From the NCBI GenBank assembly GCA_965204545.1, contig CBDBFA010000003.1, positions 1,798,001 to 1,862,000 on the forward strand: a stretch of 64,000 nucleotides of DNA. The letters run 5' to 3'. Under the pieces are notes generated by a model, which did no database searches, had not been told where the DNA came from, and saw nothing but the letters and a program-made list of their open reading frames with translations. A program made the translations under genes and the position numbers. Source of the stretch: JAABVD01 sp965204545. GTDB lineage: Bacteria; Verrucomicrobiota; Verrucomicrobiia; Opitutales; UBA2995. This document shows, in pieces, positions 35,091 to 44,716 of this stretch (positions within the stretch are counted from its first letter, which is position 1; every line of letters starts with the position of its first letter).

Positions 35091-35699
35091 AAAGGCTGAA
35101 GGCTCCGCACGGCCCAGTGGATGACACGGATGTGCACGGAGTGATGGAATGAGGGAGTGTTGGAATGGGGGATTTCTCGCAAAGCTCGCCAAGAACGCTA
35201 AGAGGCGCCGTCCTCCTTCGCCCGTTGGGACTGCGGCGTGACAGGGAAGACTCAAAAGGGTAGGAGAGGAGAAACCACGGAATCCACGGATAGGCACGGA
35301 TTTTTTTAACAACGTTCCTTTCAGTCACTTGATCCGGCTTCGCCGAAACAGGATCGCTTCGCGAGGAGGATTGGGGGAGGGGTTAACCACAGAGGTCCCA
35401 GAGGGCACAGAGAGGGAGAGGCGCGCCAACGCGCGCGAATTAGGGATGGTGAATCAACGGAGGGGGGACATTCCTGTCCCCCAAAAATTAGGGATAAATA
35501 GCCACAACAGGCTCAAAAGACTCAAAATTCCTAATTCCTAATTGGCGCCTCTGGCGCCTTCCCTCCGGGCTCTCTGAGTACTCTGTGGTTAATCTTCTTC
35601 ATGCCTCGGCGTTCTTTGCGTTCTTCTGCGAGAGGCCAATTCTCTCCTTCCTCTGTGGTTATTCTCTCATTGCCGGCCACGCGAATTCCTTCGTCAGCC
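35091..35699. other. 609-bp gap of dispersed repeats
   Basis: No gene seen. It contains CTCGCAAAGCTCGCCAAGAA with CCTTCGCCCGTTGGGACTGC (35175-35235), hairpin family C copy 4 (35307-35370), ACCACAGAGGTCCCAGAGGG and TCCTAATTCCTAATTGGCGC. Confidence 0.65.
35333..35363 (+). repeat. Hairpin repeat family C, copy 4
   Basis: TCCGGC-TTC-GCCGAA, one unpaired change in the first stem, then TCGC-TTC-GCGA. Confidence 0.72.
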
Positions 35700-36056
35700 T
35701 CAAATCGACGGGGGATACGAGATTCTCACTCTTTCGCCCCTGATGGTTACCACAGCTCGCCTTTCCAATGCCCGGCGATGTCGTTCCATCACTTCGGCCA
35801 TCAGCCTGATGCGCTGTTCCACCGGTGCGTCCGGCAGGCGAACCAACCCTGCATGGGGGACGTTGTGTAGAAAGATCAACTCCCCGAAGTCGGTATCAAT
35901 AGTAATCAGGACTCGCTCCTCGGCCGCCGCACGCTCTTGCAGCGCACGGTCTCCAGGGTCAGGGCCAAGATGTCGAGCTTCCACAACATCGTGCCCGGCG
36001 GTGCGCAGCCACTCTGCCAGACGGCGGCCGACACATCGGCCGGTTAAAAACTTCAC
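35700..36056 (-). CDS. DUF5615 PIN-like toxin with altered active site
   Basis: A 118-residue protein of the DUF5615 (Mut7-C-like, PIN-fold) family, usually the toxin of a DUF433/DUF5615 pair. The fold is recognisable: GRRLAEWLRTAGHDVVEARHLG and ERVLITIDTDFGELIFL. Family members carry an Asp in the first strand (pattern FLVDEN or FLADG); here it reads MKFLTGRCVGRR, with no acidic residue. The second acidic site (DTDF) is present. The toxin may be inactive or attenuated. It starts at GTG 36056, five bases after the antitoxin stop. Confidence 0.75.
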   Translation of the reverse strand: MKFLTGRCVGRRLAEWLRTAGHDVVEARHLGPDPGDRALQERAAAEERVLITIDTDFGELIFLHNVPHAGLVRLPDAPVEQRIRLMAEVMERHRRALERRAVVTIRGERVRISYPPSI

Positions 36057-36061
36057 GACAA

Positions 36062-36310
36062 TTACACGGAAACGGAGGCCAGCGAATCCCCCGCAATCAC
36101 CGCGTGTGCATAAGCAGTACAGGCGCGGATGTCATCCCATTCGAGGTCTGGATAGTCATCCAGAATGGCCTCTGGCGAAACTCCCTGAGCCAGCAGGCTA
36201 AGTATGAGATCTACCGAAATTCGCATGTCGCGGACAATCGGCTTTCCGCCGAAGACATCGGGTCGGGCAGTGATGCGCTTTAGCAGATCGTTATTCGTTG
36301 TCATTGTCAT
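36062..36310 (-). CDS. DUF433 antitoxin-like protein
   Basis: An 82-residue DUF433 protein, the usual partner of DUF5615. It contains the family pattern RITARPDVFGGKPIVRDMRI and LAQGVSPEAILDDYPDLEWDDIRAC. I chose the ATG at 36310 because GGGAG lies seven bases upstream, one of the few good ribosome binding sites in this window; the frame runs 44 codons further upstream without coding character. It is thought to bind DNA and neutralise the partner. Confidence 0.8.
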   Translation of the reverse strand: MTMTTNNDLLKRITARPDVFGGKPIVRDMRISVDLILSLLAQGVSPEAILDDYPDLEWDDIRACTAYAHAVIAGDSLASVSV

Positions 36311-37198
36311 GGTTCTACTCCCTGGGGTTCGTGTTGCAAGTGGGAATTTAGGCGTGTCACCGTGGTACTGCCAACGGCATAGCGTCAAGCAGGTGTTTCT
36401 CCTTACCGCCTCGGCCTCCGGATTTGGGAGAAGATGAACCACTGATCACACAGATTTCACGGATGATTTATTTAACAACGCTTCCTTTGGTCGCTTGATC
36501 CGGCTTTGCCGGAACAGGATCGCTTCGCGAACAGGAATGGGGGAGAAGGGAATGGAATGATGGAGTGGGGGAGTGATGGAATTTGGGAGAAGACCTTGGC
36601 GATCTTGGCGATCTTGGCGAGAGGACTTTCCGGTTATAGCCACATGAGGCACATCCTCCTTCGCCCGTTGGGACTACCATGCTTTTTGCCTAATTAAGGC
36701 TTCGCACGGCACAGCGGCGTGACAGGGAGGGCGCTGGGAATAGCCACAAAAGAGCGCAAAAACACAAAATTCCTAATTCCTAATTGGCGCGCCTTCGTCC
36801 CCGGCCCACCGGCCCTGTGTTGCCCTATCAAGAGTCAAGGTCTGACGTCGTTTTCTTTGCCCAAGGACCCCCCTATCCTTAATTTATACCAAACATCAAG
36901 GGCCGACCCTTTTTACCTTCCTCGTCGCGGGGTGTCCATGCAAACTATAGGAAATTGAGTGCTAGGACCCTGCGGATTAGGCCAGATCTAATGAGCGATC
37001 TCCCGGGAGTTGGGAATCCTTGGTTGATTTCCCCCTAGCGGCCATCATTTCCTTAACCGGAGGTAGTTTACCGGACATCTGCACTAATCTCCCCTTCCAC
37101 TTTTATTGGTGCTTTCTTTGACCGGGGACAGTATATTTGATTGTCCCTTTGGAAAATTAAAAGGAAAAACCCAAACTAATTTGGCTTAATTTTTTGCC
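36311..37198. other. Gap of about 890 bp with repeats, no gene
   Basis: It holds hairpin family C copy 5 (36475-36540), GATCTTGGC tandem repeats (36600-36625), a split CCTTCGCCCGTTGGGACTAC unit (36658-36720, interrupted by about 40 bp), and the motif TTTATACCAAACATC with GACCCTTT (36883-36912), which recurs at 42078. From 36960 to 37198 I see nothing recognisable. Confidence 0.55.
36499..36530 (+). repeat. Hairpin repeat family C, copy 5
   Basis: Stems TCCGGC-TTT-GCCGGA and TCGC-TTC-GCGA. Confidence 0.8.
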
Positions 37199-39032
37199 TC
37201 ACTCCTGCACAAACCGAAACCGTACGAAGCAGCGGCTATCCTCCAGATTTAACGTCGCCATGCGATATCCCCCCTCATCTGGTACTGTCAACACGACCCC
37301 ATTGTCTGACCAGGTTTCCAGATCTTTACTTATTTCCACTGAGTAACTAATATTGTCCCGACCTCCATAAAAATTGAAAGTAAGTTTATTTTCCGTAATT
37401 TCAGGTATTATGGGAGAAGTATCGAACCGTCCCATATTTAGTGCATAATATGCCAGAATCGGAAGCCCCGTCAAGGTGAGTTCGGACTCCCAATCCGCAT
37501 CATGCGAAAACCCATAATTTATTAGCCACATCTGATCATCTCCAAATTCCTTTAAGATAATAATAGGCAATTTTTCCCATGAGGGAGAAGTGTACCCGGT
37601 TTTCCCTTCAAAGTGAAATATCTTAGCAAGCGGTCCAGCTCCATCGAAAGTTTCAAAATTTATTTGGGGAGCATCTCCCAAAAAATAGATTTTTTGCAAC
37701 CTTGGGCTGCTATCAAATGCTCTCCTTTCCATTTTAACTACGCTTTTCGGAATTACCACTTGCTCGAGAACATAACAATAACTGAACATCGCCTCTGAAA
37801 TCATAGTAACACCTTCGTTAATGTGCACCTCACGCAAATTCTTGCATCCACGAAACAAGGATGCTCCGAGGAATTGAGCACTTGAAGGAATTGAGAAGGA
37901 GGTCAATTTGCCGCACCCGGCGAAAGCGCCATTTCCTATCGACGTAACACCTTCGGGAATAGGGAGACTGATCAACCCTGTACAGTCATAAAAGGCGTCA
38001 TTACCAATAGTTTTCAATGAAGCTGGAAGAACAATATAATTCAGTTTAGTGCATTGATTAAAGGCTCTGTCTCCTATTAAAGTAATTTGCCCAAGTATCG
38101 TCACAGATTGTAAGTTCGAACATCCATAAAATACTTCATGTTCAATTTCAAGTAAACCGGAAGGAAGAGAAACATCGACGATACTTGAGCAACCCAGAAA
38201 TGCACCAGGTCCAAGATGAGATAGATTGGTTGAAAGCTCCAGATTCTCCAGGCCCGAACATCCGGAGAAAGCAAGTTGACCAATAGAAGTTACACTATCG
38301 GGGATTACAATTTGCCGAAGGCTTGAACATCGGAAAAATGCGGATGCCCCAATTGAGAGAAGGCTATCTGGCAAAGTGACATTGGTTAGGGAAGTGCATT
38401 CTTGAAAAGTACCGGTTTCAATAGTCGAAACACCAAATGGAATTTCAATTCTCTTTAAGTTCCGACATGCATGAAATGCAAGGGATTCAAGATGAAATAG
38501 ATTGGTTGAAAGCTTCAGATTCTCCAGGCCCGAACACCCGGAGAAAGCCGAGAATCCAATAGACGTTACACTATCGGGGATTACAATTTGCCGAAGGCTT
38601 GAACATTGGGAAAATGCTACTTCCTCAATTGAGAGAAGGCTATCTGGCAAAGTGATATTGGTTAGGGAAGTGCATTCTTGAAAAGTACCGGTTTCAATAG
38701 CTGGGACACCAGGCGGAATTTCAATTACCTTTAAGTTCTGACAATAGTGAAACGCCCATTCTCCAATAAAATTAACAGACGGTGGGATATCAATATTTTC
38801 TAATTCCCAGCAATGTGCAAACGCAAAAGATTCGATAGATGTAAGCTCACTGGAAAATTCAACCGACTTCAACTTTCTGCAGTCATAGAAAGTTGAAGCT
38901 TCAATTCTTTTTATTCCATCCGGCAATTTCATGAAAACCAGGTTTGTACAACCAAAAAATGCGCCGTAGCCCAAAGAAGTTAAGTTAGCCGGTAACGTTA
39001 ACGCTTCCAAACCAATACAACCTGAAAAAACT
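37199..39032 (-). pseudogene. BspA-like leucine-rich-repeat protein, C-terminal part (split by IS)
   Basis: C-terminal portion of a surface or secreted LRR_5 (BspA-type) protein. About 20 repeats of the form SL...I.IPDSVTSIG..AFSGC are visible. A 92-residue block is tandemly duplicated, for example IETGTFQECTSLTN twice, 276 bp apart. The end (ISYSVEISKDLETWSDNGVV ... FVRFRF) resembles a C-terminal module common in verrucomicrobial exported proteins. The IS at 39033-40178 separates it from its N-terminus. Removing the IS and one target copy joins the parts in frame into 884 residues. The remaining ATG frame starts inside the IS and is unlikely to be exported. Confidence 0.85.
39028..39032. repeat. 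IS target-site duplication, left (AAACT)
   Basis: AAACT directly left of the IS; the same five bases follow the right end at 40179-40183. Confidence 0.8.
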
Positions 39033-39051
39033 TGTACTGCCCCCACTTAAT

Positions 39052-39846
39052 TCAAGATTCAATTAGAGAGTATTTGTTGCTGGTTGATGGGTTAAATTGG
39101 TCCTCAAATTGTTGAGGTGTCCTGTGATTTATTTCTGAGTGAGGATAATCTTTATTATACTCTTCGATCCAATTTTTGAGCGCCTGCAGGAGTTGTTCGA
39201 AGCTAAACCACTCATTGAGCCAGATCAGGTCCTCCTTTAGGGTGCGAAAAACCCTTTCGGTATCGGCATTGCCTTTGGGGTTGTTGAAGGAAGTAAAGAT
39301 TTGGGCGATGCCCAGCACCCGACAGGCCGCCATAAAGTTTGCCGAGGTGGGTTGACAGCCGTTGTCGCTGACCAACCTGACCGCGCCATGCTCGCGGATG
39401 CCTTCGCGAAACTGGCGCTGCACGGCCATTTCCAAAGCATCGAGCCAGTCCCTGGTCTTGCTCGTGACCGATAAGGACCAGCCTACGATCTTTTTACTGC
39501 CCCAGTCTTTAACCACCACCAGATACAGCCAACCCCAGGACTCGACCTTGATTTTGGTCATGTCGATGCCCCACAGCTCATTGGGCCTGTCCGTGGTTGG
39601 TTTGCTGCCCTTAGAGCCGCGTTTTGCCTTTAATTTGCGCACATTTTGCGCCAGTAACCGGTTTTCCTTCAGGATGCGGTAGATCCGGTTCTTGCCCACC
39701 GACAGGCCCTTGCGGTATCGCAGATAGGCCCATACCCGACGATAGCCCCAGGCCGGGTGATCGGCTTTGATGGGCTCGATCAGCTCAAGCAGTTGCTTGT
39801 CTTGCTCCATCACCGCTTGACTGCGTTTACGCCGCCTCATAGCCAC
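39052..39846 (-). CDS. IS3-type transposase OrfB (DDE integrase)
   Basis: A 264-residue catalytic transposase subunit. It has an HTH_21-like start (PAWGYRRVWAYLRYRKGL) and then the rve integrase core with all three acidic residues: Asp in LWGIDMTKIKV, Asp in RLVSDNGCQPTS and Glu in NADTERVFRTLKEDLIW. It overlaps orfA and lies in the -1 frame relative to it. Nine adenines at the overlap (39856-39864 on the plus strand as T) form a classic slippery site, so the active product is probably an OrfAB fusion made by -1 frameshifting. Confidence 0.9.
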   Translation of the reverse strand: MAMRRRKRSQAVMEQDKQLLELIEPIKADHPAWGYRRVWAYLRYRKGLSVGKNRIYRILKENRLLAQNVRKLKAKRGSKGSKPTTDRPNELWGIDMTKIKVESWGWLYLVVVKDWGSKKIVGWSLSVTSKTRDWLDALEMAVQRQFREGIREHGAVRLVSDNGCQPTSANFMAACRVLGIAQIFTSFNNPKGNADTERVFRTLKEDLIWLNEWFSFEQLLQALKNWIEEYNKDYPHSEINHRTPQQFEDQFNPSTSNKYSLIES

Positions 39847-40115
39847 TCGTCGTCGTTTTTTTTTAACTCTACGGTCAGATCTCCAATGATGCCTTTGAGT
39901 TTCGAGATTTCCCTCCTTAAACGATCAGCTTCGCGGTCCGGACCTCCATAATTGAAAATCTTCGATCCGTCTTTGAGCAAACGATCTTTCCACTGGTAAT
40001 ACTGGGTCTGACTGATCTGATGGCGGTTGCATAACTCGCCTACCGTCACGTTTCCTTTCAGTCCTTGTATTACGATTTGAAGCTTCTGTTGAGCCGTCCA
40101 TTTACGTCTTTTCAT
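39837..40115 (-). CDS. IS3-type transposase OrfA (helix-turn-helix)
   Basis: A 92-residue DNA-binding subunit with a helix-turn-helix (KGNVTVGELCNRHQISQTQYY) and a leucine-zipper-like helix (ADRLRREISKLKGIIGDLTV). It binds the IS ends and, when fused to OrfB by frameshifting, forms the transposase. The frame ends DDEWL just after the A9 slippery run. Confidence 0.88.
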   Translation of the reverse strand: MKRRKWTAQQKLQIVIQGLKGNVTVGELCNRHQISQTQYYQWKDRLLKDGSKIFNYGGPDREADRLRREISKLKGIIGDLTVELKKNDDEWL

Positions 40116-40178
40116 TATCGAGTAATCCTTGATTGATCACTCCCTTATTTCCATCATTTCCTTAAGTGGGGGCAGTAT

Positions 40179-41004
40179 AAACTCCATCTCCTATTTCCAC
40201 TAAAGTTGATGGAAGCGTAACTTGCGAAAGGCTTTCGCAATGCATAAATAGATCCTTTCCCAGAGAAGTAACACCTTCAGGGATCGTAATGGATAAAAGT
40301 CCAACGCAATATTTGAAGAGACCATCAGCCAGCTCAGTAAATCCTTTTGGGAAATCGAAACTTGTCAGGCTTTGGCAAGCAGCGAATGCCTCATCACCAA
40401 TAATACTGACGGTTGCCGGGATGGCCAATTCAGTTAAATTTAAGGACCCCCAGAACGCAGAGGTACCAATCGTCATTAACTTCGATGGAAGAATGATGGT
40501 GGTTAGCTTGGAATTCTGAAATGCGAATGAACCAATTATGGATACTGTGCTTGGAACATCGAAAACGCTCAAATCCTTTTTAATTGGATAACGAAGAATT
40601 TCGCTTTGATCCTTATTGTATAAAACTTCATCTAAACTGGAGTAATTGACATTATCCTCTGCCACAACAATACTGGCCAATTCTCTAATTCCCCAAAAGG
40701 CATAAGGGTGTATGGTTTCAACGCTGGCTGGTATTTGTAAACTTGTGACCCTACCCTGATCGAATGCATGCGGACCAATCGCAGAAACTGGTTTGCCATG
40801 AATTGAATCCGGGATGACTATCGGTCCCATAAAAAATTCTCGAACTCCAATTACGGTTCGAAATGATCCATTATCCTCATAGTAGAGGTTACCCCATTGC
40901 TGAGCTCTTATCCAACCGGGTATCAAAACAGCCATAAAGATAACAGCACGTACCAGAAACCATAACCTATACATGGGGAAAAGTTCCTTAAAGCTGACTA
41001 TCAT
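40179..41004 (-). pseudogene. BspA-like leucine-rich-repeat protein, N-terminal part (split by IS)
   Basis: N-terminal portion of the LRR protein described at 37199-39032. The likely start is the second ATG (40974), giving MYRLWFLVRAVIFMAVLIPG as signal peptide. LRR_5 repeats follow (VTSLQIPASVETIHPYAFWG, ITIPEGVTSLGKDLFMHCES). The native frame ends at IGDGV at the IS boundary; five IS-encoded residues and a stop follow (YTAPT). The short product would be exported but lacks most repeats and the C-terminal module. Confidence 0.85.
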
Positions 41005-41341
41005 TAGATTATGAAATTACCATGATGGGTGGGGAACAGGAAAGGTGTAAAATGTCAATCCAACCGAGTGGCACCTACCATTCCGGAGGACTTTCACGGA
41101 GCAGCCAAGGAGGGATTCTCGCAAAGCACGCAAAGGGACGCAGAGACAGGGAGGAGAAGGGAAACCACGGATAACACGGATCACACGGATGATTTTTTTA
41201 ACAACGCTTCCTTTGGTCGCTTGATCTGCTTTCAGCAGAACAGGATCGCTTCGCGAACAGGAATGGGAGAGAGATTAACCACAGAGGGCACAGAGAGCGC
41301 AGAGGGGAAAGCGCCCAAGGGCGCGAATTTGGGATGAAGAC
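41005..41341. other. 337-bp gap of dispersed repeats
   Basis: No gene seen. It contains GGACTTTCACGGAGCAGCCA (41090), CTCGCAAAGCACGCAAAGGG, and hairpin family C copy 6 (41200-41262) with a covarying stem. The AATGTCAATCCAACCGAGTGG block (41050-41071) also occurs at 41708-41728. Confidence 0.6.
41225..41256 (+). repeat. Hairpin repeat family C, copy 6 (covarying stem)
   Basis: TCTGCT-TTC-AGCAGA, as in copy 2, followed by TCGC-TTC-GCGA. Confidence 0.82.
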
Positions 41342-41602
41342 TTAACGCTTGAGCAGCTTATCTACTTCTTTATTTATAGTATCGGAGTCAGTCAAAAACT
41401 CCCTATTTACATTTCCTCTTCCGACCCAAGGAAACTCGCTCCTTATCTTCAAGGATTTCCCCTTCAGTTTCTCAACCCTGGCCCGTTTCACATTGAGCGG
41501 TTCCTCGCGGATTTCTGCAATGGTCTGGCCTGTCTTTTTTTCAATGAATTTAGTGATGCGTTCTTCGTGATACCTCGGTGACCCAAGAGATTTTTTAGGC
41601 AT
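41342..41602 (-). CDS. Small hypothetical protein with strong ribosome binding site
   Basis: An 86-residue basic protein of unknown function (MPKKSLGSPRYHEERITKFI ... INKEVDKLLKR). AGGAGGT lies four bases upstream of the ATG, the best Shine-Dalgarno site in the window and a good reason to believe it is expressed. Its predicted helical, charged sequence (IEKKTGQTIAEIREEPLNVK) resembles no family I know. The region between it and the S9 peptidase is repeat-rich, so it stands alone. Confidence 0.55.
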   Translation of the reverse strand: MPKKSLGSPRYHEERITKFIEKKTGQTIAEIREEPLNVKRARVEKLKGKSLKIRSEFPWVGRGNVNREFLTDSDTINKEVDKLLKR

Positions 41603-42238
41603 AACGACCTCCTGGTTTGGGGTTGTTGGGAATCATTATGGAATCTTCTTCCAGGCGATAATCAGATGGTGAAATTACCATGATGGTTGCGGAACAGGAA
41701 GGGTGTCAAATGTCAATCCAACCGAGTGGCGCCTGCCATTCCGAAGGGCTCAGAGGACACGGAGGGAGAGAAAAGATGAACCACGGATGAGCACGGATAA
41801 TTGCCCGCGAAAATCGCGAATAGCCCCCAAGAATCCGCCTTTTACGCCAACGGCGTTAAACTCCAAAGCCCAGGGTCGCGCAGCGCAGGCTGGGTCACCG
41901 ATCACCCATACAACCGAACCCCAACGGGGTTCCACAATAGACGCGCCAGGTCGCTCCTTCCCTCCCTCGGTGTCTTCCCTGTCACGCCGTAAAACTGCAA
42001 GGCGAAGGCGGATGAGTCCTCTGTGGTTATTCTTCTCCCCCATTCCTAATTCCTAATTCGCGCCCATGGCGTACTCCTTTATACCAAACATCGCGGGCTG
42101 ACCCTTTCCGCACCCCTCGACTTTGTGAAAAAATACTTAAATACTAGGGCTGACCCCGTACCGCCTTCCTATCAGAATCAGAACTACGGTTCGTGCCTGG
42201 ACAATTTGTCATCTTCATGGTAGTATCATGCTCTTCTT
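41603..42238. other. 636-bp gap, mixed repeats
   Basis: No gene seen. 41660-41728 repeats the sequence found at 41014-41071 (GAAATTACCATGATGG, AATGTCAATCCAACCGAGTGG). A scrambled CCTTCGCC-type unit lies near 41990, TTTATACCAAACATC at 42078, and a 40-bp direct repeat at 42120-42159. Confidence 0.6.
42120..42159 (+). repeat. 40-bp direct repeat, copy 1
   Basis: ACTTTGTGAAAAAATACTTA continuing to GGGCTGACCCCGT; identical to 52103-52142. Confidence 0.85.
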
Positions 42239-44716
42239 ATGAGAAACACCGATATGCTTCCAATAATAAAACAATTACTTTGGATTGTTTCGATATTTTT
42301 TTCCATAATTTCAAATGGGTTCCCACAATCCAAGGTCACGGTTCAATACCAAGGGAAAGAGGAAGCTCTCTACTACGTTGATAGATTCTCAGCCTATGTC
42401 TTGGTGGATGGGAAACGGCGAAAAGCCGATTGGCCTGAAAACAAAATCACCCATTCAGATTCGTTTGGAAAGGGATTTGTCGAAATAAAGGTCATCAATG
42501 TTGAGACACCCATAGAGAATTCGAATAAAAGGCAAACTGTTGACAAACCGCTGTTCAAATACGAAGCGGAATTCACAGCCGATACCGACTTGAACTATTG
42601 TTATGGAGTACTGGTTTATCTGGTTAACGGAAACCCCACCACCTATTTTAAAACTATCGGGTCGCTAAAAAAGGGCAGGCCAAAAAAGCTGAAGATCGAA
42701 ACAACGGAAATCGTATCGAAAGTGGGAAAACTGCACATCTTCTCCAAGGGGGAGGAAATTCAAAGTACAGGTGTTCAACCTGGAGACACCATCATAAACG
42801 AGTCCAAATTACTCCAGGAATCGACAGAAGGAATTCCCGTTATCGAACTACTTGAGACAAGTACCCGTTACCCTCACATTCTTTCTCCTGAAGGAGATCT
42901 CATGGCCACATTCCGGGACAAGGATACGCACTCTGTCATTGCTATCATCGATGTTGAAACAGGGAAGTCCGTTCACCAAGTCAAAACTGGCGAATTTTCC
43001 ACGGAGGTGGCTGATTTGGAATGGGTATCTCCACACGAAGTTATCTTCGTCATGTTCGAAAGGTGGTCGAAGAAACCCGGGACCAGGGGATACCACAGAT
43101 TCAAGAGCAACCTGTACTATTACAAATTGGGCAATGAGAGTGTGGAAAAGATGCGGAAGGATGTTGCCTCCATATATTTTGGAAATTTGAGATCGAATAA
43201 GGACCTTGTGGTCTTGAGGGATTTTGGAGAAAGAGCTCCTTACCGGTATAATTTCAGGACCAGAAAGGCTGAACCTGACCAAAACCTCAAGGATGGGGAG
43301 CGAGGTATGTTCGATTTGGAGGGCTTGGCCAGAGTCAAATCGGAAATAAAAGGAGATACGAACCACTTCTTTTACCTGGAACCCGGAAGCAGAAAATGGA
43401 AACCTTTAGATCGTTACAATAATGAGGAATCTTTTACTTTCAATTACAAGGGAAGCGAATTCTTGGAACAACGAGTAGAGATTCTCGCAGTACATCCTGA
43501 TCCCAAAAAACTATATATTTGGTTGGCTAATGATGCAGGCGTCAAAGAACTCGGCCTCTACAACGTTGAAACGGGAACTGTCGACGAAATCTTGTTTAAA
43601 TCTCAAATCTTCGACCTGGGCGGTTCAGACATTTCCGGTGACCGCATCTATCGTGACAAAACCACCCATGAAATTATAGGGCTGGTTATTCAAGGGAAGG
43701 TACCCACGGTCATTTTTAGAGACGAGACGTTTAATGGCATTCAAGACGTGGTAAACCAGGCATTGCCGGATAGAGCCAACCGCCTACTGGATTGGGCAAA
43801 GGACCTGTCTACTTTTATCTACTTCTCCTATAACGATAAATCAAAAGGACAGTATTATCTATTCAGGCCTCAGGAAAAGAAACTGGTTAAGTTCTACGAT
43901 CTGTCCCCCAGATTGAAGAATTATAACCTTGGCACCATGAGACCATTTCAGTTTCCGGCGAGAGACGGGTATCAGGTACACGGATACCTCACGTTCCCTC
44001 CCAATTATAAGAAAGGGGAACAAATGCCACTTATAGTTTATCCCCATGGCGGTCCAACAGCAAGGGATGTCTACGAATATGACTCCACTGTACAATATTT
44101 CGCCAGTCTCGGTTATGGGGTACTGCAAATCAACTACCGTGGATCAGCTGGTTATGGGCTTTCCCACCTCAAACAAGGATTGGAAGGTGAGCTGGCCGGA
44201 ACTATAATTGATGATATTGCCGATGGAACCCGGTTCCTGATCGATAAGGGGTTTGCTGATAAAAACCGTGTGGTCATTATGGGAGCAAGCTTCGGTGGCT
44301 ATTGCACTTATATGGGGTTAATCCGCTACCCGCATCTATTCAAGGCTGGTGTTGCGGTAAGTGCAATTTCCCATTGGAAAAACATGATCCGAAGAGAAAA
44401 GAAGTATGGTTGGGGTTATAGTTCAAGCTTTTGGGATGAAATAATTAGCCGTTCCGAGGATCCTGACTATGCCCGGAAAGTGTCTCCCTATTATCGGGCA
44501 AAAGAAATAAATAGACCGCTACTGATTATTCATGGAAACCTGGACCCGATCGTAACGTTTGACCAAGCGGAATTGATGGAACATGCATTGAGGAAAGAGG
44601 ATAAAGAGGTGAAATTGATCAGATTTCCTTATTCGGGCCACGGAATCATCGGGACAAAGAATCGAAGCCGCTACCTGGAGGAAATAAAGCTCTTCATCGA
44701 AAAGCATACCGGGTAA
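42239..44716 (+). CDS. Secreted S9 family prolyl oligopeptidase-like peptidase
   Basis: An 825-residue exported serine peptidase. The N-terminus (LLWIVSIFFSIISNGFPQS) is a signal peptide. The middle of the protein (about residues 200-560) is a beta-propeller-like region, and the C-terminal alpha/beta-hydrolase domain carries MGASFGGYCTYMG (Ser near residue 684), Asp in HGNLDPIVTF (about 768) and His in YSGHGIIG (about 800). The oxyanion region HGGPTARDVYEYD and INYRGSAGYG match dipeptidyl/acylaminoacyl peptidases. The catalytic triad is complete. ATG 42254 is an alternative start. Lower GC than the housekeeping genes is apparent by eye. Confidence 0.9.
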   Translation: MRNTDMLPIIKQLLWIVSIFFSIISNGFPQSKVTVQYQGKEEALYYVDRFSAYVLVDGKRRKADWPENKITHSDSFGKGFVEIKVINVETPIENSNKRQTVDKPLFKYEAEFTADTDLNYCYGVLVYLVNGNPTTYFKTIGSLKKGRPKKLKIETTEIVSKVGKLHIFSKGEEIQSTGVQPGDTIINESKLLQESTEGIPVIELLETSTRYPHILSPEGDLMATFRDKDTHSVIAIIDVETGKSVHQVKTGEFSTEVADLEWVSPHEVIFVMFERWSKKPGTRGYHRFKSNLYYYKLGNESVEKMRKDVASIYFGNLRSNKDLVVLRDFGERAPYRYNFRTRKAEPDQNLKDGERGMFDLEGLARVKSEIKGDTNHFFYLEPGSRKWKPLDRYNNEESFTFNYKGSEFLEQRVEILAVHPDPKKLYIWLANDAGVKELGLYNVETGTVDEILFKSQIFDLGGSDISGDRIYRDKTTHEIIGLVIQGKVPTVIFRDETFNGIQDVVNQALPDRANRLLDWAKDLSTFIYFSYNDKSKGQYYLFRPQEKKLVKFYDLSPRLKNYNLGTMRPFQFPARDGYQVHGYLTFPPNYKKGEQMPLIVYPHGGPTARDVYEYDSTVQYFASLGYGVLQINYRGSAGYGLSHLKQGLEGELAGTIIDDIADGTRFLIDKGFADKNRVVIMGASFGGYCTYMGLIRYPHLFKAGVAVSAISHWKNMIRREKKYGWGYSSSFWDEIISRSEDPDYARKVSPYYRAKEINRPLLIIHGNLDPIVTFDQAELMEHALRKEDKEVKLIRFPYSGHGIIGTKNRSRYLEEIKLFIEKHTG

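Larger units (their letters stand above)
39033..40178 (-). mobile_element. Intact IS3-family insertion sequence, about 1.15 kb
   Basis: Bounded by imperfect inverted repeats, TGTACTGCCCCCACTTAA on the left and the complement of ATACTGCCCCCACTTAA on the right, and flanked by AAACT duplications (a four-base reading AACT is equally possible). It carries two overlapping transposase frames in the IS3 orfA/orfB layout on the minus strand. Both are uninterrupted and the host gene is otherwise intact, so the insertion looks recent. Solo copies of the left terminus lie at 30932 and 45150. Confidence 0.92.
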
